A stretch of 64,000 bases of DNA, taken from contig CAVXXJ010000011.1 of NCBI GenBank assembly GCA_963765705.1, positions 124,001 to 188,000 on the forward strand. Reading direction: 5' to 3'. The DNA is from Gaiellasilicea sp963765705. GTDB taxonomy: Bacteria > Actinomycetota > Thermoleophilia > Gaiellales > Gaiellaceae. The position numbers and the translations under genes are program-made. The notes beneath the pieces were generated by a model. The model searched no databases. It saw nothing but the letters and a program-made list of their open reading frames with translations, and was not told the DNA's origin. Below, piece by piece: positions 45,512 to 54,751 of the stretch; position 1 is the first letter of the stretch, and the number at the start of each line of letters is the position of its first letter.

Positions 45512-45628
45512 TCAGTCCCCCCAGATGATTTGGTCGCCGGCGGAGACGGAGTCGCTCCAGACGATGGTGCCGCTCGCTGCGCTGACGATGAGTGCGGCGA
45601 GAACGGCGATGAGGCTCAGGTGGCGCAT
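45512..45628 (-). CDS. WGD-repeat micropeptide A (38 aa)
   Basis: First gene of the set. ATG at 45628 has a clear AAGGAGAG ribosome site at good spacing, which supports real translation. Hydrophobic leader SLIAVLAALIVSAASG, then IVWSD, a SVSAGDQ linker, and terminal IIWGD. It is read divergently from the BTAD regulator 82 nt away. Confidence 0.78.
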   Translation of the reverse strand: MRHLSLIAVLAALIVSAASGTIVWSDSVSAGDQIIWGD

Positions 45629-45709
45629 GTCGCTCTCCTTTCGGTGGGTGGCGTGCGACGTAGTGCGATCATGGGAGCCGCCGCCCAAGCGCCGGTAAAC
45701 GCCGCGTAA

Positions 45710-48700
45710 ATGACCGATCTCGCCGTCGACATCCTCGGACCGCTCCGCGTCAGCCGCGCGGGCGCCTCTGTGCCGCTCGGAGCGGCTCGCCAGCAGGCTC
45801 TGCTGGCGCTGCTCGCGCTCCATCCGGCCGAGCCGGTCGCCGCCGACCGGCTCGTCGAGGAGCTCTGGGACGGCGCCGCTCCCGAGACGGCCGCGAAGAT
45901 CGTCCAGATCTACGTCTCGGAGCTGCGCAAGGCGCTCGGCCGCGACGCGATCGCGACGCGCGGCGGCGGCTACGCGCTCGAGCTCGACCCGGAGCGAATC
46001 GATGCACGCCGCTTCGAACAGCTCGCCGCGGCCGGCGCGCACCGGGAGGCACTCGACCTCTGGCGCGGGCCGGCGCTCGCGGACTTCCGCTACGAGCGCT
46101 GGGCGCAGGCGGAGGTGCAGCGGCTCGAGGAGCTGCGGATCGCGGTGCTGGAGGAGCGGATCGAGGCCGACCTCGCCGCCGGGCGCCACGCCGCGCTCGC
46201 GGGCGAGCTGGAGGCGCTCGTGACGGAGCATCCGCTGCGTGAGCGGCTGCGCGGGCAGCAGATCCTGGCCCTCTACCGCTCCGGGCGCCAGGCGGATGCA
46301 CTCGCTGCCTATCGCGAGGCGCGTCACGTTCTTGTCGAGGAGCTCGGGATCGAGCCCAGCCAGCAGCTGCGCCGCCTCGAGCAGGCGATCCTCGCCCAGG
46401 ACGCCTCGCTGGACGAAGCCGTGCCCGAGCCCGAGCTGCCGCAGCGGAAGAGCGTCACCGCGCTCTGGGTGGAATCGGGCGCCACCGCCGATCCGGAGGC
46501 TCGCTCGCCCGCACTCGATGCCTGGGCGGCCGCGATCGAGCGGCACGGCGGCAGCGTCGAGCGGCACGGCGGCGGCATCACGGGCATCTTCGGGATCCCG
46601 GTCGTCCACGAGGACGACGCGCTGCGGGCAGTGCGGGCGGCCGAGGAGCTGCGCGCGGCCGGCGTCGTGGTCGGGACGGGGGAGATCGTGGCAGCCGGCG
46701 GGTCCGCAGCGGACGCCGTTCGCGCCCTGCGACCGGCGCTGGGGGCACAGCCGGGCGAGGTGATCCTCGACGAGACGACCGAGCGGCTCGTGCTGACCGC
46801 CCGGCAGCCGCTGGATACTCAGCTCGTCGGGCGGCGCCACGAGCTGGCGCTGCTCCACGGCGCCTTCGACCGCGTCGAGCGCGACTCGACGTGCGCGCTC
46901 GTCAGCGTGCTCGGGCCGGCCGGGATCGGCAAGTCACGGCTCGCCGCGGAGCTCGCCGACGAGCTCGGCGCGCGCGCGACCGTCCTCGCCGGCCGCTGCC
47001 CGCCCTACGGCGAGGGGATCACCTTCCGGCCGCTCGCAGAGATCGTCGACGCGGCCGGCGACCTCTCGGTCCACCTCGAGGACGAGCCCGACGCGGCGCT
47101 CGTCGCCGATCGGCTCAGCGCCGGGAGCGCCGCACCACCACAGGACGTCTTCTGGGCGGCACGACGGCTCTTCGAAGCAATCGCGCGGCGTCAGCCGCTC
47201 GTTCTCGTCTGGGACGACCTGCACTGGGCGGAACCGACGCTGCTCGACCTCGTCGACCATCTCGCCGGCCTCGTGCGCGACGTACCCCTGCTCCTCGTCG
47301 CGCTGGCCCGCCCGGAGCTGCTCGACGCGCGCCCGCACTGGGGCGGTGGCAAGCTCAACGCAACGTCGACACTGATCGAGCCGCTCTCCGACGACGAGTC
47401 CCAGGCGCTCGTGCGCGACATCTCGCGCGATCTGCCGAGCCGCCGTCGGCTCCCGCATCGTCGCCGCGGCCGAGGGCAACCCGCTCTTCCTGGAGCAGAT
47501 GGTCGCGCACGCCCGCGACGACCCAGGCGGCGACACCGCGGTCCCACCCACGATCAGCGCGCTCCTCGCCGCGCGCCTCGACCTGCTGCCGTCCACCGAG
47601 CGCGCCGCGCTGCAACGTGCGGCCGTCGTCGGTCGCGAGTTCGAGGCGGGCGCGGTCGCTGCGCTGGCGGAGCAGGATCCAAGGCCGGCGCTCGATGCCC
47701 TCGCCCACAAGGACCTGATCCGGCACGCGGTGCGGGGCAACGGCACGTTCCGCTTCCGGCACGCGCTGATCCGGGACGCGGCCTACGGCTCGCTCCCCAA
47801 GCGGACCCGGGGAGAGCTGCACGAGCGTTTCGCCGCCACGCTCGACGCCGCCGGTGAGCACGACGAGCTGATCGGGTTCCACCTCGAGCACGCCTACCGC
47901 TACGGCGAGGAGCTCGCCGCGCCCGACGCAGGTCTCGGCGCGCGCGCCGCCGAGCGGCTGAGCGCAGCAGGACGCCGCGCAGCCGGCCGCGAGGACACGT
48001 CGGCCGGGGCGGCGTTGCTTGCCCGCGCCGCAGCGCTGTTTCCGGACACCTCGCCGGAGCGGCTCGCGCTCCTACCCGAGCTCGCGGATGCCTATCGCGC
48101 TCTCGGCGACTTCGACCGCGCGCGGGAGTTGCTCGAGGAGGCGCTCGAGGCACCGGACGAACGGGTCGAGTGGCACGCGCGCTCGGCGCGGATCGGCTTG
48201 CTGCTGCGCACGGAGAAGGAGCTGCGGCCGGACGAGCTGCTCGCGGAGGCAGACGAGACGATCGCCGCCTTCGAGCGGCTGGGTGACGAGCGTGGCCTCG
48301 CTCTCTCCTGGTCGTTCCGCGCCTGGGTGCCGTGGCTGCAAGGGCAGGCGGGCGCGACGGCGGACGCGGCACGAAAGTCGATCGAGCACGCCCGCCGCAG
48401 AGGCGACCCGCTGACGGAGAGCCGCGGCTTGCGGCTGCTGCTCGGCGCCGCGCTCTGGGGGCCGACGCCGGTGGACGAGGGCCTCCGGCTGTGCGCGGAG
48501 ATCCTCGAGCGTCCGGGCGCGCATGGCCGCATCACCCACGCAACCGCGCTGCGCGCCCGGGCGGGCCTCGAGGCGATGGCAGGCGAGGCGGAGACGGCGC
48601 GCGAGCTCGTCCGGAGCGAGCGGGCGCTGCTCGAGGAGCTCGGGCAGACCGTCGTGCTCGCTCACGCGAGCGAGGTGTACGCGCTCGTGGAGCTCCTCAG

Positions 48701-49139
48701 CGGCGACCCGGAAGCCGCTGCTGCGGAGGCGCGCCGCGGGCACGAGGTCGTCGCGTCGGAGCTCGCCGGCCCCACGCTCGCGGCGATCGCGGCGCGGGCG
48801 CTCGTCGAGGCGGGCGGGGCCGACGACACGGCGTTCGAGCTGGCCGCGATCGCGCGCGACGGAACGCCGTCCGAGGACCTGACGACCCAGGTGCAGTGGC
48901 GCGGGCCCATGGCGCGCTTGCTCGCCCGCCGTGGCGAGCGCCCGGAAGCGGAGCGACTTGCGCGCGAAGGAGTCGAGATCGCCGCCCGCACCGACTTCCT
49001 CAGCCTCCACGGCGATGCCCTGGCCGACCTCGCGCACGTGCTCGAGGACCCGGCCGAGGCGGTCGAGCAGGCGCTCGATCTCTACGCGCGCAAGGGCAAC
49101 GTGGCCGCTGCCGAGCGCCTCACCGCGGCGCTGCGCTGA
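45710..49139 (+). CDS. BTAD/AAA/TPR transcriptional regulator with a degenerate cyclase domain, one frameshift
   Basis: About 1143 residues. An OmpR-like winged helix (about 5-95; LVEELWDGAAPETA, IYVSELRKALG) is followed by a BTAD helical domain (about 100-240). Then comes a stretch recalling a class III cyclase (ERHGGSVERHGGGITGIFG, VVHEDDALRAVRAA) without catalytic Asp residues. Next are an AAA/NACHT-like ATPase (Walker A GPAGIGKS near 402, LVWDDLHWAEPT) and C-terminal TPR-like helices. The frame breaks at 47440-47441 (CCGAGCCGCC); dropping one C joins DLPS to IVAAAEGNPLFLEQMV. No ribosome site is evident before the ATG, so the transcript may be leaderless. It probably controls the divergent WGD peptides. 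Confidence 0.85.
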
Positions 49140-50175
49140 ACGACTCGCCGACGACGCCGGGCCAGTCGCGCATCGGCACATCGGACCGAACGAGGTGCGC
49201 GCCCGAGTCGGCGAAGCGTGCGAAGGCCGCGTCGGCCTCGTCGGTGTAGTCGACCGAGCCAGGGACGACGACAGCCGAGGTGCAGTCCTCGAGCAGGTAG
49301 ACCTTCTCCTCGAGCCCGCGCTCGCGCACATTCGGGTCGGAGAGCAGGTCGTCGATCGTCCAGGCGACGCAGTGACTCTTCGCCTGGCCCGCGATCAGTA
49401 CGGCGTCGTACTGGAGTAGGCGCTCGACCAGCGGCTGGTTGCGCTTGCCCAGAGGCTCGCCTTCGAGATCGAACTCCACCTCCGGGCCGAGCATCGAGTA
49501 GTGCTCGGTCGACGGATTGTCACCCTTCGGCTGGAAGTCGAGCGGCGCGTAGCGGACGATCGAGTGGAAGAAGAGCGCCTCCTCGATGGCCGGCACCAGC
49601 GCGTAGCCGATCCCGCCCAGCATCGCGTGAAACGGCCAGACCGTGAGGCTGTACTTCCCGCCCTCCTCGAGCGTCCGCGTGTAGTAGCGCAGGTGCTCGG
49701 CCGCGTAGTCGGGGTCGAGCCCGAGGCCCCCCGCGGCCTCCGCGCTGATCTGCCAGCGGCCGGTTGCGACGTCCTCGGCCGTCACCTGGGTGAAGGGCTC
49801 CGGATGGTTCCCCTCCGGATCGACGAGCAGGATGCGGTGGAAGATCTGGAGCGCCTGGTGCGTGTCGAGCGTCGACACGATCCGCGTCAGCGAGCCGAGG
49901 TTGCGGTAGACGAACTCGCAGAGCCGGCGAGAGTCGTCGAGCGCGCCCGTGCCGCTGCGACCGGCGACGAACAGCTCGAAGCCGGGCGTGCAGAACGTGT
50001 TCTGGACGTCGACGACGACGAGGGCGACGCGGAACCGGTCGTCGGCGGCAGTCAGGACCCCGTGCTGCTCGCGCCAGCGCTCGGCGTCCACGAAGCGCTC
50101 CGCGTAGTCGACGCGCCACACCTCGCCGACGCGATCGGGGTCCCAGTGCGGGGGCAGCGGAAGCTCGTTGGCCAT
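49120..50175 (-). CDS. Isochorismatase/nicotinamidase-family cysteine hydrolase
   Basis: 351 residues, longer than the usual 180-220 because of N-terminal (about 1-45) and central extensions. The triad is in place: Asp in ALVVVDVQNTFC, Lys in EEGGKYSLTVWP, Cys in AGQAKSHCVAWTI. It hydrolyses an amide or related bond. The nearby pncB makes a nicotinamidase-like role attractive but unproven. Converges with the BTAD gene, overlapping by 20 nt. Confidence 0.82.
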   Translation of the reverse strand: MANELPLPPHWDPDRVGEVWRVDYAERFVDAERWREQHGVLTAADDRFRVALVVVDVQNTFCTPGFELFVAGRSGTGALDDSRRLCEFVYRNLGSLTRIVSTLDTHQALQIFHRILLVDPEGNHPEPFTQVTAEDVATGRWQISAEAAGGLGLDPDYAAEHLRYYTRTLEEGGKYSLTVWPFHAMLGGIGYALVPAIEEALFFHSIVRYAPLDFQPKGDNPSTEHYSMLGPEVEFDLEGEPLGKRNQPLVERLLQYDAVLIAGQAKSHCVAWTIDDLLSDPNVRERGLEEKVYLLEDCTSAVVVPGSVDYTDEADAAFARFADSGAHLVRSDVPMRDWPGVVGESFSAAPR

Positions 50176-50192
50176 CGCGTTAGTGTAGGAAC

Positions 50193-50729
50193 GTGCTGCC
50201 GCCGCTCGTCGAGAGAGCGCTCGCCCTCTCAGAGCGTGCCGGGTTCACGAGATCCTGCAGCGCCGAGGCCGGACGCCTGCTCCAGGTGCTCGCGGGCCAG
50301 CGCGGCCGCACGCGCGTCGCCGAGATCGGCACCGGCTGCGGAGTCGGGTCGGCATGGATCCTCTCGGCGCTCGACCCGGGGATCGCGTTCGTCACCGTCG
50401 AGCTCGACGCGGAGCGCGCCGCGGCTGCGAGCGACCTCCTCGCCGCCGACGAGAACGCGACGGTGCTGCACGGCGACTGGCGTGACGTGCTCCCCGCAGC
50501 CGCGCCGTTCGATCTCCTGTTCGCGGACGGCGGCAAGGCGAAGGCTCACGAGGAGGTGCTCGGCCTGCTCGCTCCCGGCGGCACGCTCCTCCTCGACGAC
50601 CTGACACCGGGCTACGAAGGACACGATCCGATCCGGACGCTGTGGCTCGATCACCCGCGGCTGCTCGCGGCCGAGCTCCAGATTTCGCCGCAGGAAGCGG
50701 TCATCGTGGGCACACTTCAGCCTCGCTGA
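50193..50729 (+). CDS. O-methyltransferase-like SAM enzyme
   Basis: 178 residues from GTG. The SAM core is VAEIGTGCGVGSAWIL, VTVELDAERAAAA, and LLFADGGKAKAHEEVLGLLAPGGTLLLDDLTPG, which matches the caffeoyl-CoA OMT-like family with a metal-binding Asp. The substrate is unknown. It is divergent from the isochorismatase-like gene at 17 nt. Confidence 0.8.
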   Translation: MLPPLVERALALSERAGFTRSCSAEAGRLLQVLAGQRGRTRVAEIGTGCGVGSAWILSALDPGIAFVTVELDAERAAAASDLLAADENATVLHGDWRDVLPAAAPFDLLFADGGKAKAHEEVLGLLAPGGTLLLDDLTPGYEGHDPIRTLWLDHPRLLAAELQISPQEAVIVGTLQPR

Positions 50730-50751
50730 GGTTCTGCCGATAGGAGGCTGG

Positions 50752-52269
50752 ATGGAGGCCGTGGGGGAATTCTTCGACAAGCTGCCCAGCTATGCGCTGA
50801 CGTGGCTGCCGCTCGTCTTCTTCGGGCTGATCATCTATCTCCTCTGGCGGACGCTGCAGTACATGCCGCGGGTCAAGTCGCCGAAGCTCGAGGTGAGCGC
50901 CGGCTCCTCCGTCAGCTGGGCGGACGTCGCGGGCGTCGACGAGGCGAAGGCCGAGCTACGCGAGGTCGTCGACTTCCTCCGCCATCCCAAGCGCTTCCAG
51001 CAGCTGGGCGCTCGCGTCCCGAAGGGGATCCTGCTCTACGGGCCGCCCGGCACCGGCAAGACCCTGCTCGCCAAGGCGGTCGCGAACGAGTCCGGCGCGA
51101 AGTTCTACTCCCAGAGCGCCTCGGCGTTCGTCGAGATGTTCGCCGGCCTCGGCGCCGCCCGGATCCGCAAGCTGTTCGAAGAGGCGCGCAAGAACGCGCC
51201 GGCCATCGTCTTCATCGACGAGCTCGACGCGGTCGGCACCGCCCGTGCAGGCGGCGGCTTCAACCGCGAGCACGACCAGACTCTCAACCAGCTGCTCGTC
51301 GAGCTGGACGGCTTCGACGAGTCGGCCCAGGTGATCGTCATGGGCGCGTCGAACCGCCTCCAGGATCTCGATCCCGCCTTGCTCCGTCCCGGCCGCTTCG
51401 ACCGCCAGGTGGTCGTCGCGCCGCCCGACCTCGCAGGCCGCGAGGAGATCCTTCGCGTGCACACGAAGGGCAAGCCGCTCGCCGAAGAGGTCGACCTGAA
51501 CACGGTCGCGCGCCACACGTCCGGTCTCACAGGCGCCGACCTCGCCAACCTTTGCAACGAGGCGGCGATCTTCGCCGGCCGCCAGGAGCGCATGACGATC
51601 CTCCCTGAGGACTTCGAGGGCGCCATGGAGCGCGTCGTCGCCGGCCTCCAGCAGCGGCGCGTCGTCACCGAGAAGGAGAAGCGGATCCTCGCCTACCACG
51701 AGGGTGGGCACGCGCTCGTCGCGCACTTGATGGGCGATCTGCTCCCGATCCAGAAGGTGACGATCATCGGGCGCGGCGACGCGCTCGGCTACGCCTACTA
51801 CCTGCCGCTGGAAGAGCGCTACCTGCACACCAAGGAAGAGTTCATCGACGTGATGAAGGTGGCGCTCGCCGGCCGCGCCGCCGAGCAGATCGTCTTCGGG
51901 CGTGTCACCAACGGCGCCTCGAACGACCTCGAGAAGGTGACCGAGATCGCCCGCGCGATGGTCTTCGAGTACGGCATGTCCGAAGCGTCGCCCTCCCGGA
52001 CGATGCGCGCCGACAACTACGCGCTGTCGGAGGAGACGAAGCGGCTGCGGGACTCGGAGCAGGCACGCCTGACCGACCACGCCTACGAGGAGGCGCAGCG
52101 GCTCCTCGTCAAGCATCGCGTGTCGCTCGACCGGCTCGCCGCGCAGCTACTCGAGCGCGAGACGCTGAACCGCGAGGAGCTGAACGAGTTGCTGAACGAC
52201 ATCGGCCCGGAGTCTCGGTCGTCAGAGACGATCGGCACCGTGCGCGCGCTTCCGGCGGCCGAGAACTAA
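50752..52269 (+). CDS. ftsH: FtsH-family AAA metalloprotease with a single TM and no extracytoplasmic domain
   Basis: 505 residues against the usual 600-650. One N-terminal TM (about 16-34, TWLPLVFFGLIIYLLW) leads straight to the AAA module: WADVAGVDEAKAEL, GPPGTGKTLLAKAVA, pore SASAFVEMFAGLGAAR, IVFIDELDAVG, SRH region LLRPGRFDRQVVV. The M41 site is AYHEGGHALVAH (HEGGH instead of the usual HEAGH), with a third ligand Asp in NGASNDLEKVTEIA. It lacks the usual TM1-loop-TM2 layout, so how it meets membrane substrates must differ. Confidence 0.9.
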   Translation: MEAVGEFFDKLPSYALTWLPLVFFGLIIYLLWRTLQYMPRVKSPKLEVSAGSSVSWADVAGVDEAKAELREVVDFLRHPKRFQQLGARVPKGILLYGPPGTGKTLLAKAVANESGAKFYSQSASAFVEMFAGLGAARIRKLFEEARKNAPAIVFIDELDAVGTARAGGGFNREHDQTLNQLLVELDGFDESAQVIVMGASNRLQDLDPALLRPGRFDRQVVVAPPDLAGREEILRVHTKGKPLAEEVDLNTVARHTSGLTGADLANLCNEAAIFAGRQERMTILPEDFEGAMERVVAGLQQRRVVTEKEKRILAYHEGGHALVAHLMGDLLPIQKVTIIGRGDALGYAYYLPLEERYLHTKEEFIDVMKVALAGRAAEQIVFGRVTNGASNDLEKVTEIARAMVFEYGMSEASPSRTMRADNYALSEETKRLRDSEQARLTDHAYEEAQRLLVKHRVSLDRLAAQLLERETLNREELNELLNDIGPESRSSETIGTVRALPAAEN

Positions 52270-52290
52270 CCCTCCGTTAGCATCGGTGCC

Positions 52291-52695
52291 GTGCGAGCCC
52301 GCGGCATCCATCATCTCGGCGTGGCTGTGCACGACCTGGACGAGGCGCTCGAGACGTACGTGCGCCTGCTCGGCGCCGAGCTCGAGCACCGCGCTCTCGT
52401 CGAGGACCAGGGTGTCGAGGCAGCCGCAGTGCTCGTCGGCTCCGGCCGCGTCGAGCTGCTCGCCCCGCTCGGCGAGGAGACCCCGATCGGCAAGTTCCTC
52501 GCCAGCCGCGGGCCCGGCATGCACCATGTCGCCTACGAGGTCGACGACGTCCAGTCGGAGCTCGGCCGCCTCTCTGCCGCAGGCGCAGACCTGATCGACG
52601 ACGAGCCGAGACAGGGCCTCTTCGGCCTCCAGGTCGCTTTCGTCCATCCAGACGCCGTCCACGGCGTCCTCACAGAGGTGGTTTCCGTTGGCTGA
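52291..52695 (+). CDS. mce: Methylmalonyl-CoA epimerase
   Basis: 134 residues from GTG. VOC fold with GIHHLGVAVHDLDEAL, GVEAAAVLVGSGRVELLAPL, GPGMHHVAYEVDDV and the C-terminal FVHPDAVHGVLTEVV. The metal His and Glu ligands are where the family has them. Interconverts R- and S-methylmalonyl-CoA between propionyl-CoA carboxylase and the mutase. It would complement the MmsA-type dehydrogenase in propionate/branched-chain metabolism. Confidence 0.9.
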   Translation: MRARGIHHLGVAVHDLDEALETYVRLLGAELEHRALVEDQGVEAAAVLVGSGRVELLAPLGEETPIGKFLASRGPGMHHVAYEVDDVQSELGRLSAAGADLIDDEPRQGLFGLQVAFVHPDAVHGVLTEVVSVG

Positions 52696-52918
52696 TGAAC
52701 CCGATTCCGTCCGCATCGAGCTCGCCTTCGACGGCGGCCCGGGACTCTCCGCGCTCGTCACGATCCAGGGCGCCGACGAGCTCGAGCGTGCTCTCGCCAC
52801 CCAGGCGGGCGGCACCGTCATGCTCGACTCGATGGACGGCCGCTACACCGTCGTCCTCACACGCGTCGTCTACATGAAGCGCTACGCGCGCGAGTCACGC
52901 GTCGGATTCGGGATCTAG
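52688..52918 (+). CDS. Small conserved-looking cytoplasmic protein, 76 aa
   Basis: TTG start at 52688 with GAGGTGG upstream, overlapping the mce stop, so it is coupled to mce. The sequence (VRIELAFDGGPGLSALVTI, ELERALATQAGGTVMLDS, RYTVVLTRVVYMKRYARE) suggests a small beta-rich fold. I do not recognise the family. Neighbours are mce and an ECF sigma gene. Confidence 0.65.
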   Translation: MADEPDSVRIELAFDGGPGLSALVTIQGADELERALATQAGGTVMLDSMDGRYTVVLTRVVYMKRYARESRVGFGI

Positions 52919-52941
52919 CCGGCCGGGCAGGTCTTTTTCGG

Positions 52942-53514
52942 ATGAACGAGACGACGCAGAAGGTCACCGGCGCGGAGATCCGCAAGCTCGTCGAGCGGGG
53001 CCAGAAAGGCGACCGCACGGCGCTGGAGGAGCTGTACCTGATCCATTTCGACCGGATCTACAGCTACCTCCACATGACCGTGGGCAACCGGCACGACGCC
53101 GAGGATCTGACGACCCAGACCTTCCTGCGCATGCTCGAGTCGATCGGCAAGTTCCGCTTCCAGGCGGCGCCCTTCTCGGCCTGGCTCTTCCGGATCGCGC
53201 ACAACCTCTCGATGGATCACTTCCGCGCCAACCGGCGCTGGCAGCCCGAGGAGGAGGTGCCCGAGCCGCACGACTCCGAGGAGCGCTCCGCGGAGGACGA
53301 GGCCTTCCAGTCGATCGGCCGCCAGTCGATGCTCGAGCTGATCGACTCGCTCTCGCAGGAGCAGCAGCAGGTGCTGACGCTCAAGTTCGTCTTCAACTTC
53401 TCGAACGCGGAGGTGGCGACGATCCTCGACAAGACCGAGGGCGCCGTGAAGTCGCTGCAGCACCGCGCGCTCGTCTCGCTGCAGAAGCAGCTCGCCGGCG
53501 ACCCCTCCGAATAG
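52942..53514 (+). CDS. ECF-type sigma-70 factor
   Basis: 190 residues. Region 2: LEELYLIHFDRIYSYLHMTVGNRHDAEDLTTQTFLRML and FSAWLFRIAHNLSMDHFRANRR. Region 4: SLSQEQQQVLTLKFVFNFSNAEVATILDKTEGAVKSLQHRAL. The acidic linker has many Glu. No anti-sigma gene is adjacent; the next gene starts right at its stop codon. Confidence 0.9.
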   Translation: MNETTQKVTGAEIRKLVERGQKGDRTALEELYLIHFDRIYSYLHMTVGNRHDAEDLTTQTFLRMLESIGKFRFQAAPFSAWLFRIAHNLSMDHFRANRRWQPEEEVPEPHDSEERSAEDEAFQSIGRQSMLELIDSLSQEQQQVLTLKFVFNFSNAEVATILDKTEGAVKSLQHRALVSLQKQLAGDPSE

Positions 53515-54441
53515 ATGGCGCTGGAGGTCGGGATCGTCGGGCTGCCGGGCAGTGGCAAGACAACGCTGTTCACTGCGCTGACGAAGACGGGCGGCGGTGG
53601 ATTCGGCAAGGAGAACGTCGGCATGGCCTCGATCGCCGACGACCGGCTCGAAGCGCTGGCTGCGCTCGTGAAGGCGCGGAAGATCACTCCCGCGACGATC
53701 CGCGTCGTCGACGTGCCCGGCACCGGGCCGGCGCTGCTCGGCGGGCTGCGCCAGGTCGACGCCATCCTCGCCGTGGCGGACGGCTTCTCGCCCGGTTCCG
53801 ATCCCGGCCGCGACCTGGAAACGCTCGAGCTCGAGCTGCTCGTCGCGGACCGCGACCACGTCGAGCGTCGGCTCGAGCGGGTCGAGAAGCAGGCGAAGGG
53901 GGGCGATGCGTCACTGCGCAAGGAGGTCGAGCAGCTGCAGGCGCTGCTCGCGCACCTCGAGGCGGGCAACAGCCTGCGCGACTACGAGGGCGAGCTGCCG
54001 GAGGAGCTCGAGCCCTTGACGACGAAGCCGTTGCTCGCGCTCGAGAACGGGCCGAACGGGATCGACCTGCAGCTCGAGGCAGAGCTCGCCGAGATGTCCG
54101 ACGCAGACGCGGCGGAGTTCCGGGAGGAGGGGAGCGCGTCGGCGCTCGACGAGGTGATCCGGCGCCTGCGCGACTCGCTCGATCTGATCACGTTCTTCAC
54201 CGCGGGCGAGCAGGAGACGCGGGCGTGGACGCTTCGGCGGGGCCAGACTGCGCTGGAGGCCGCCGCCTCGATCCACTCCGACATCGCGCGCGGGTTCATC
54301 CGTTGCGAGACGATCCTGACCCAGGACCTGCTGGAGGCGGGCTCGCACGCCGAGGCGTCGAAGCGCGGAACGCAGCGGCTCGAGGGAAAGACCTACGAGG
54401 TCCAGGACGGCGACGTCCTGAACATCAGGTTCAACGTCTAG
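53515..54441 (+). CDS. ychF: YchF/OLA1-family P-loop GTPase/ATPase
   Basis: 308 residues (the family is usually about 360; the coiled-coil part is shortened). P-loop GLPGSGKTTLFTAL, switch region VRVVDVPGTGPALLGGL-like, a helical insert (about 100-150), and the C-terminal TGS domain AWTLRRGQTALEAAASIHSDIARGFIRCE with VQDGDVLNIRFNV. It is ribosome-associated and redox-linked in other bacteria. ATG directly follows the sigma-factor stop. Confidence 0.9.
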   Translation: MALEVGIVGLPGSGKTTLFTALTKTGGGGFGKENVGMASIADDRLEALAALVKARKITPATIRVVDVPGTGPALLGGLRQVDAILAVADGFSPGSDPGRDLETLELELLVADRDHVERRLERVEKQAKGGDASLRKEVEQLQALLAHLEAGNSLRDYEGELPEELEPLTTKPLLALENGPNGIDLQLEAELAEMSDADAAEFREEGSASALDEVIRRLRDSLDLITFFTAGEQETRAWTLRRGQTALEAAASIHSDIARGFIRCETILTQDLLEAGSHAEASKRGTQRLEGKTYEVQDGDVLNIRFNV

Positions 54442-54706
54442 CGGCCGAGCCGATTCCCAAGGCACGCTCCATCTCCGCGTAGTAGTCGTCGATCGTCGGC
54501 GCGCGCTTCTTGCGCCTCGCGAAGATCGGATCGTCGGCGAGATGCCGCTTGCGCACGGCTTGCTTCGACAGGCCGAGCGGATCGCCGAGTTCCGACCACG
54601 TCGCGCCGTTCGCCCGCGCCCGCACGACGAGCCGAGCCTCCAGCGAGTCGAGCGCTACGCGGACCGCGGCGATCTCTCGTAGGGCAGCGACGATCGTCTC
54701 GGGCAT
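54431..54706 (-). CDS. Small HTH protein, 91 aa
   Basis: An N-terminal helix pair is followed by a helix-turn-helix ATWSELGDPLGLSKQAVRKRHL (about 35-56), resembling sigma-70 region 4 or phage-type HTHs, and a basic KKRAPTIDDYY tail. It overlaps the ychF 3' end by 11 nt in convergent orientation. Probably a DNA-binding protein; no target is visible. Confidence 0.7.
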   Translation of the reverse strand: MPETIVAALREIAAVRVALDSLEARLVVRARANGATWSELGDPLGLSKQAVRKRHLADDPIFARRKKRAPTIDDYYAEMERALGIGSAARR

Positions 54707-54751
54707 CGATCGAATCGTGCCGCTCGGACGCGCCGAGCGAAAGTGGCCGCT

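Noticed and set aside
45122..45628. One longer W-repeat gene broken by frameshifts
   Set aside because: Each piece has its own start codon and hydrophobic leader, and the stops lie at equivalent places after the last WG; this fits four genes better than one broken gene.
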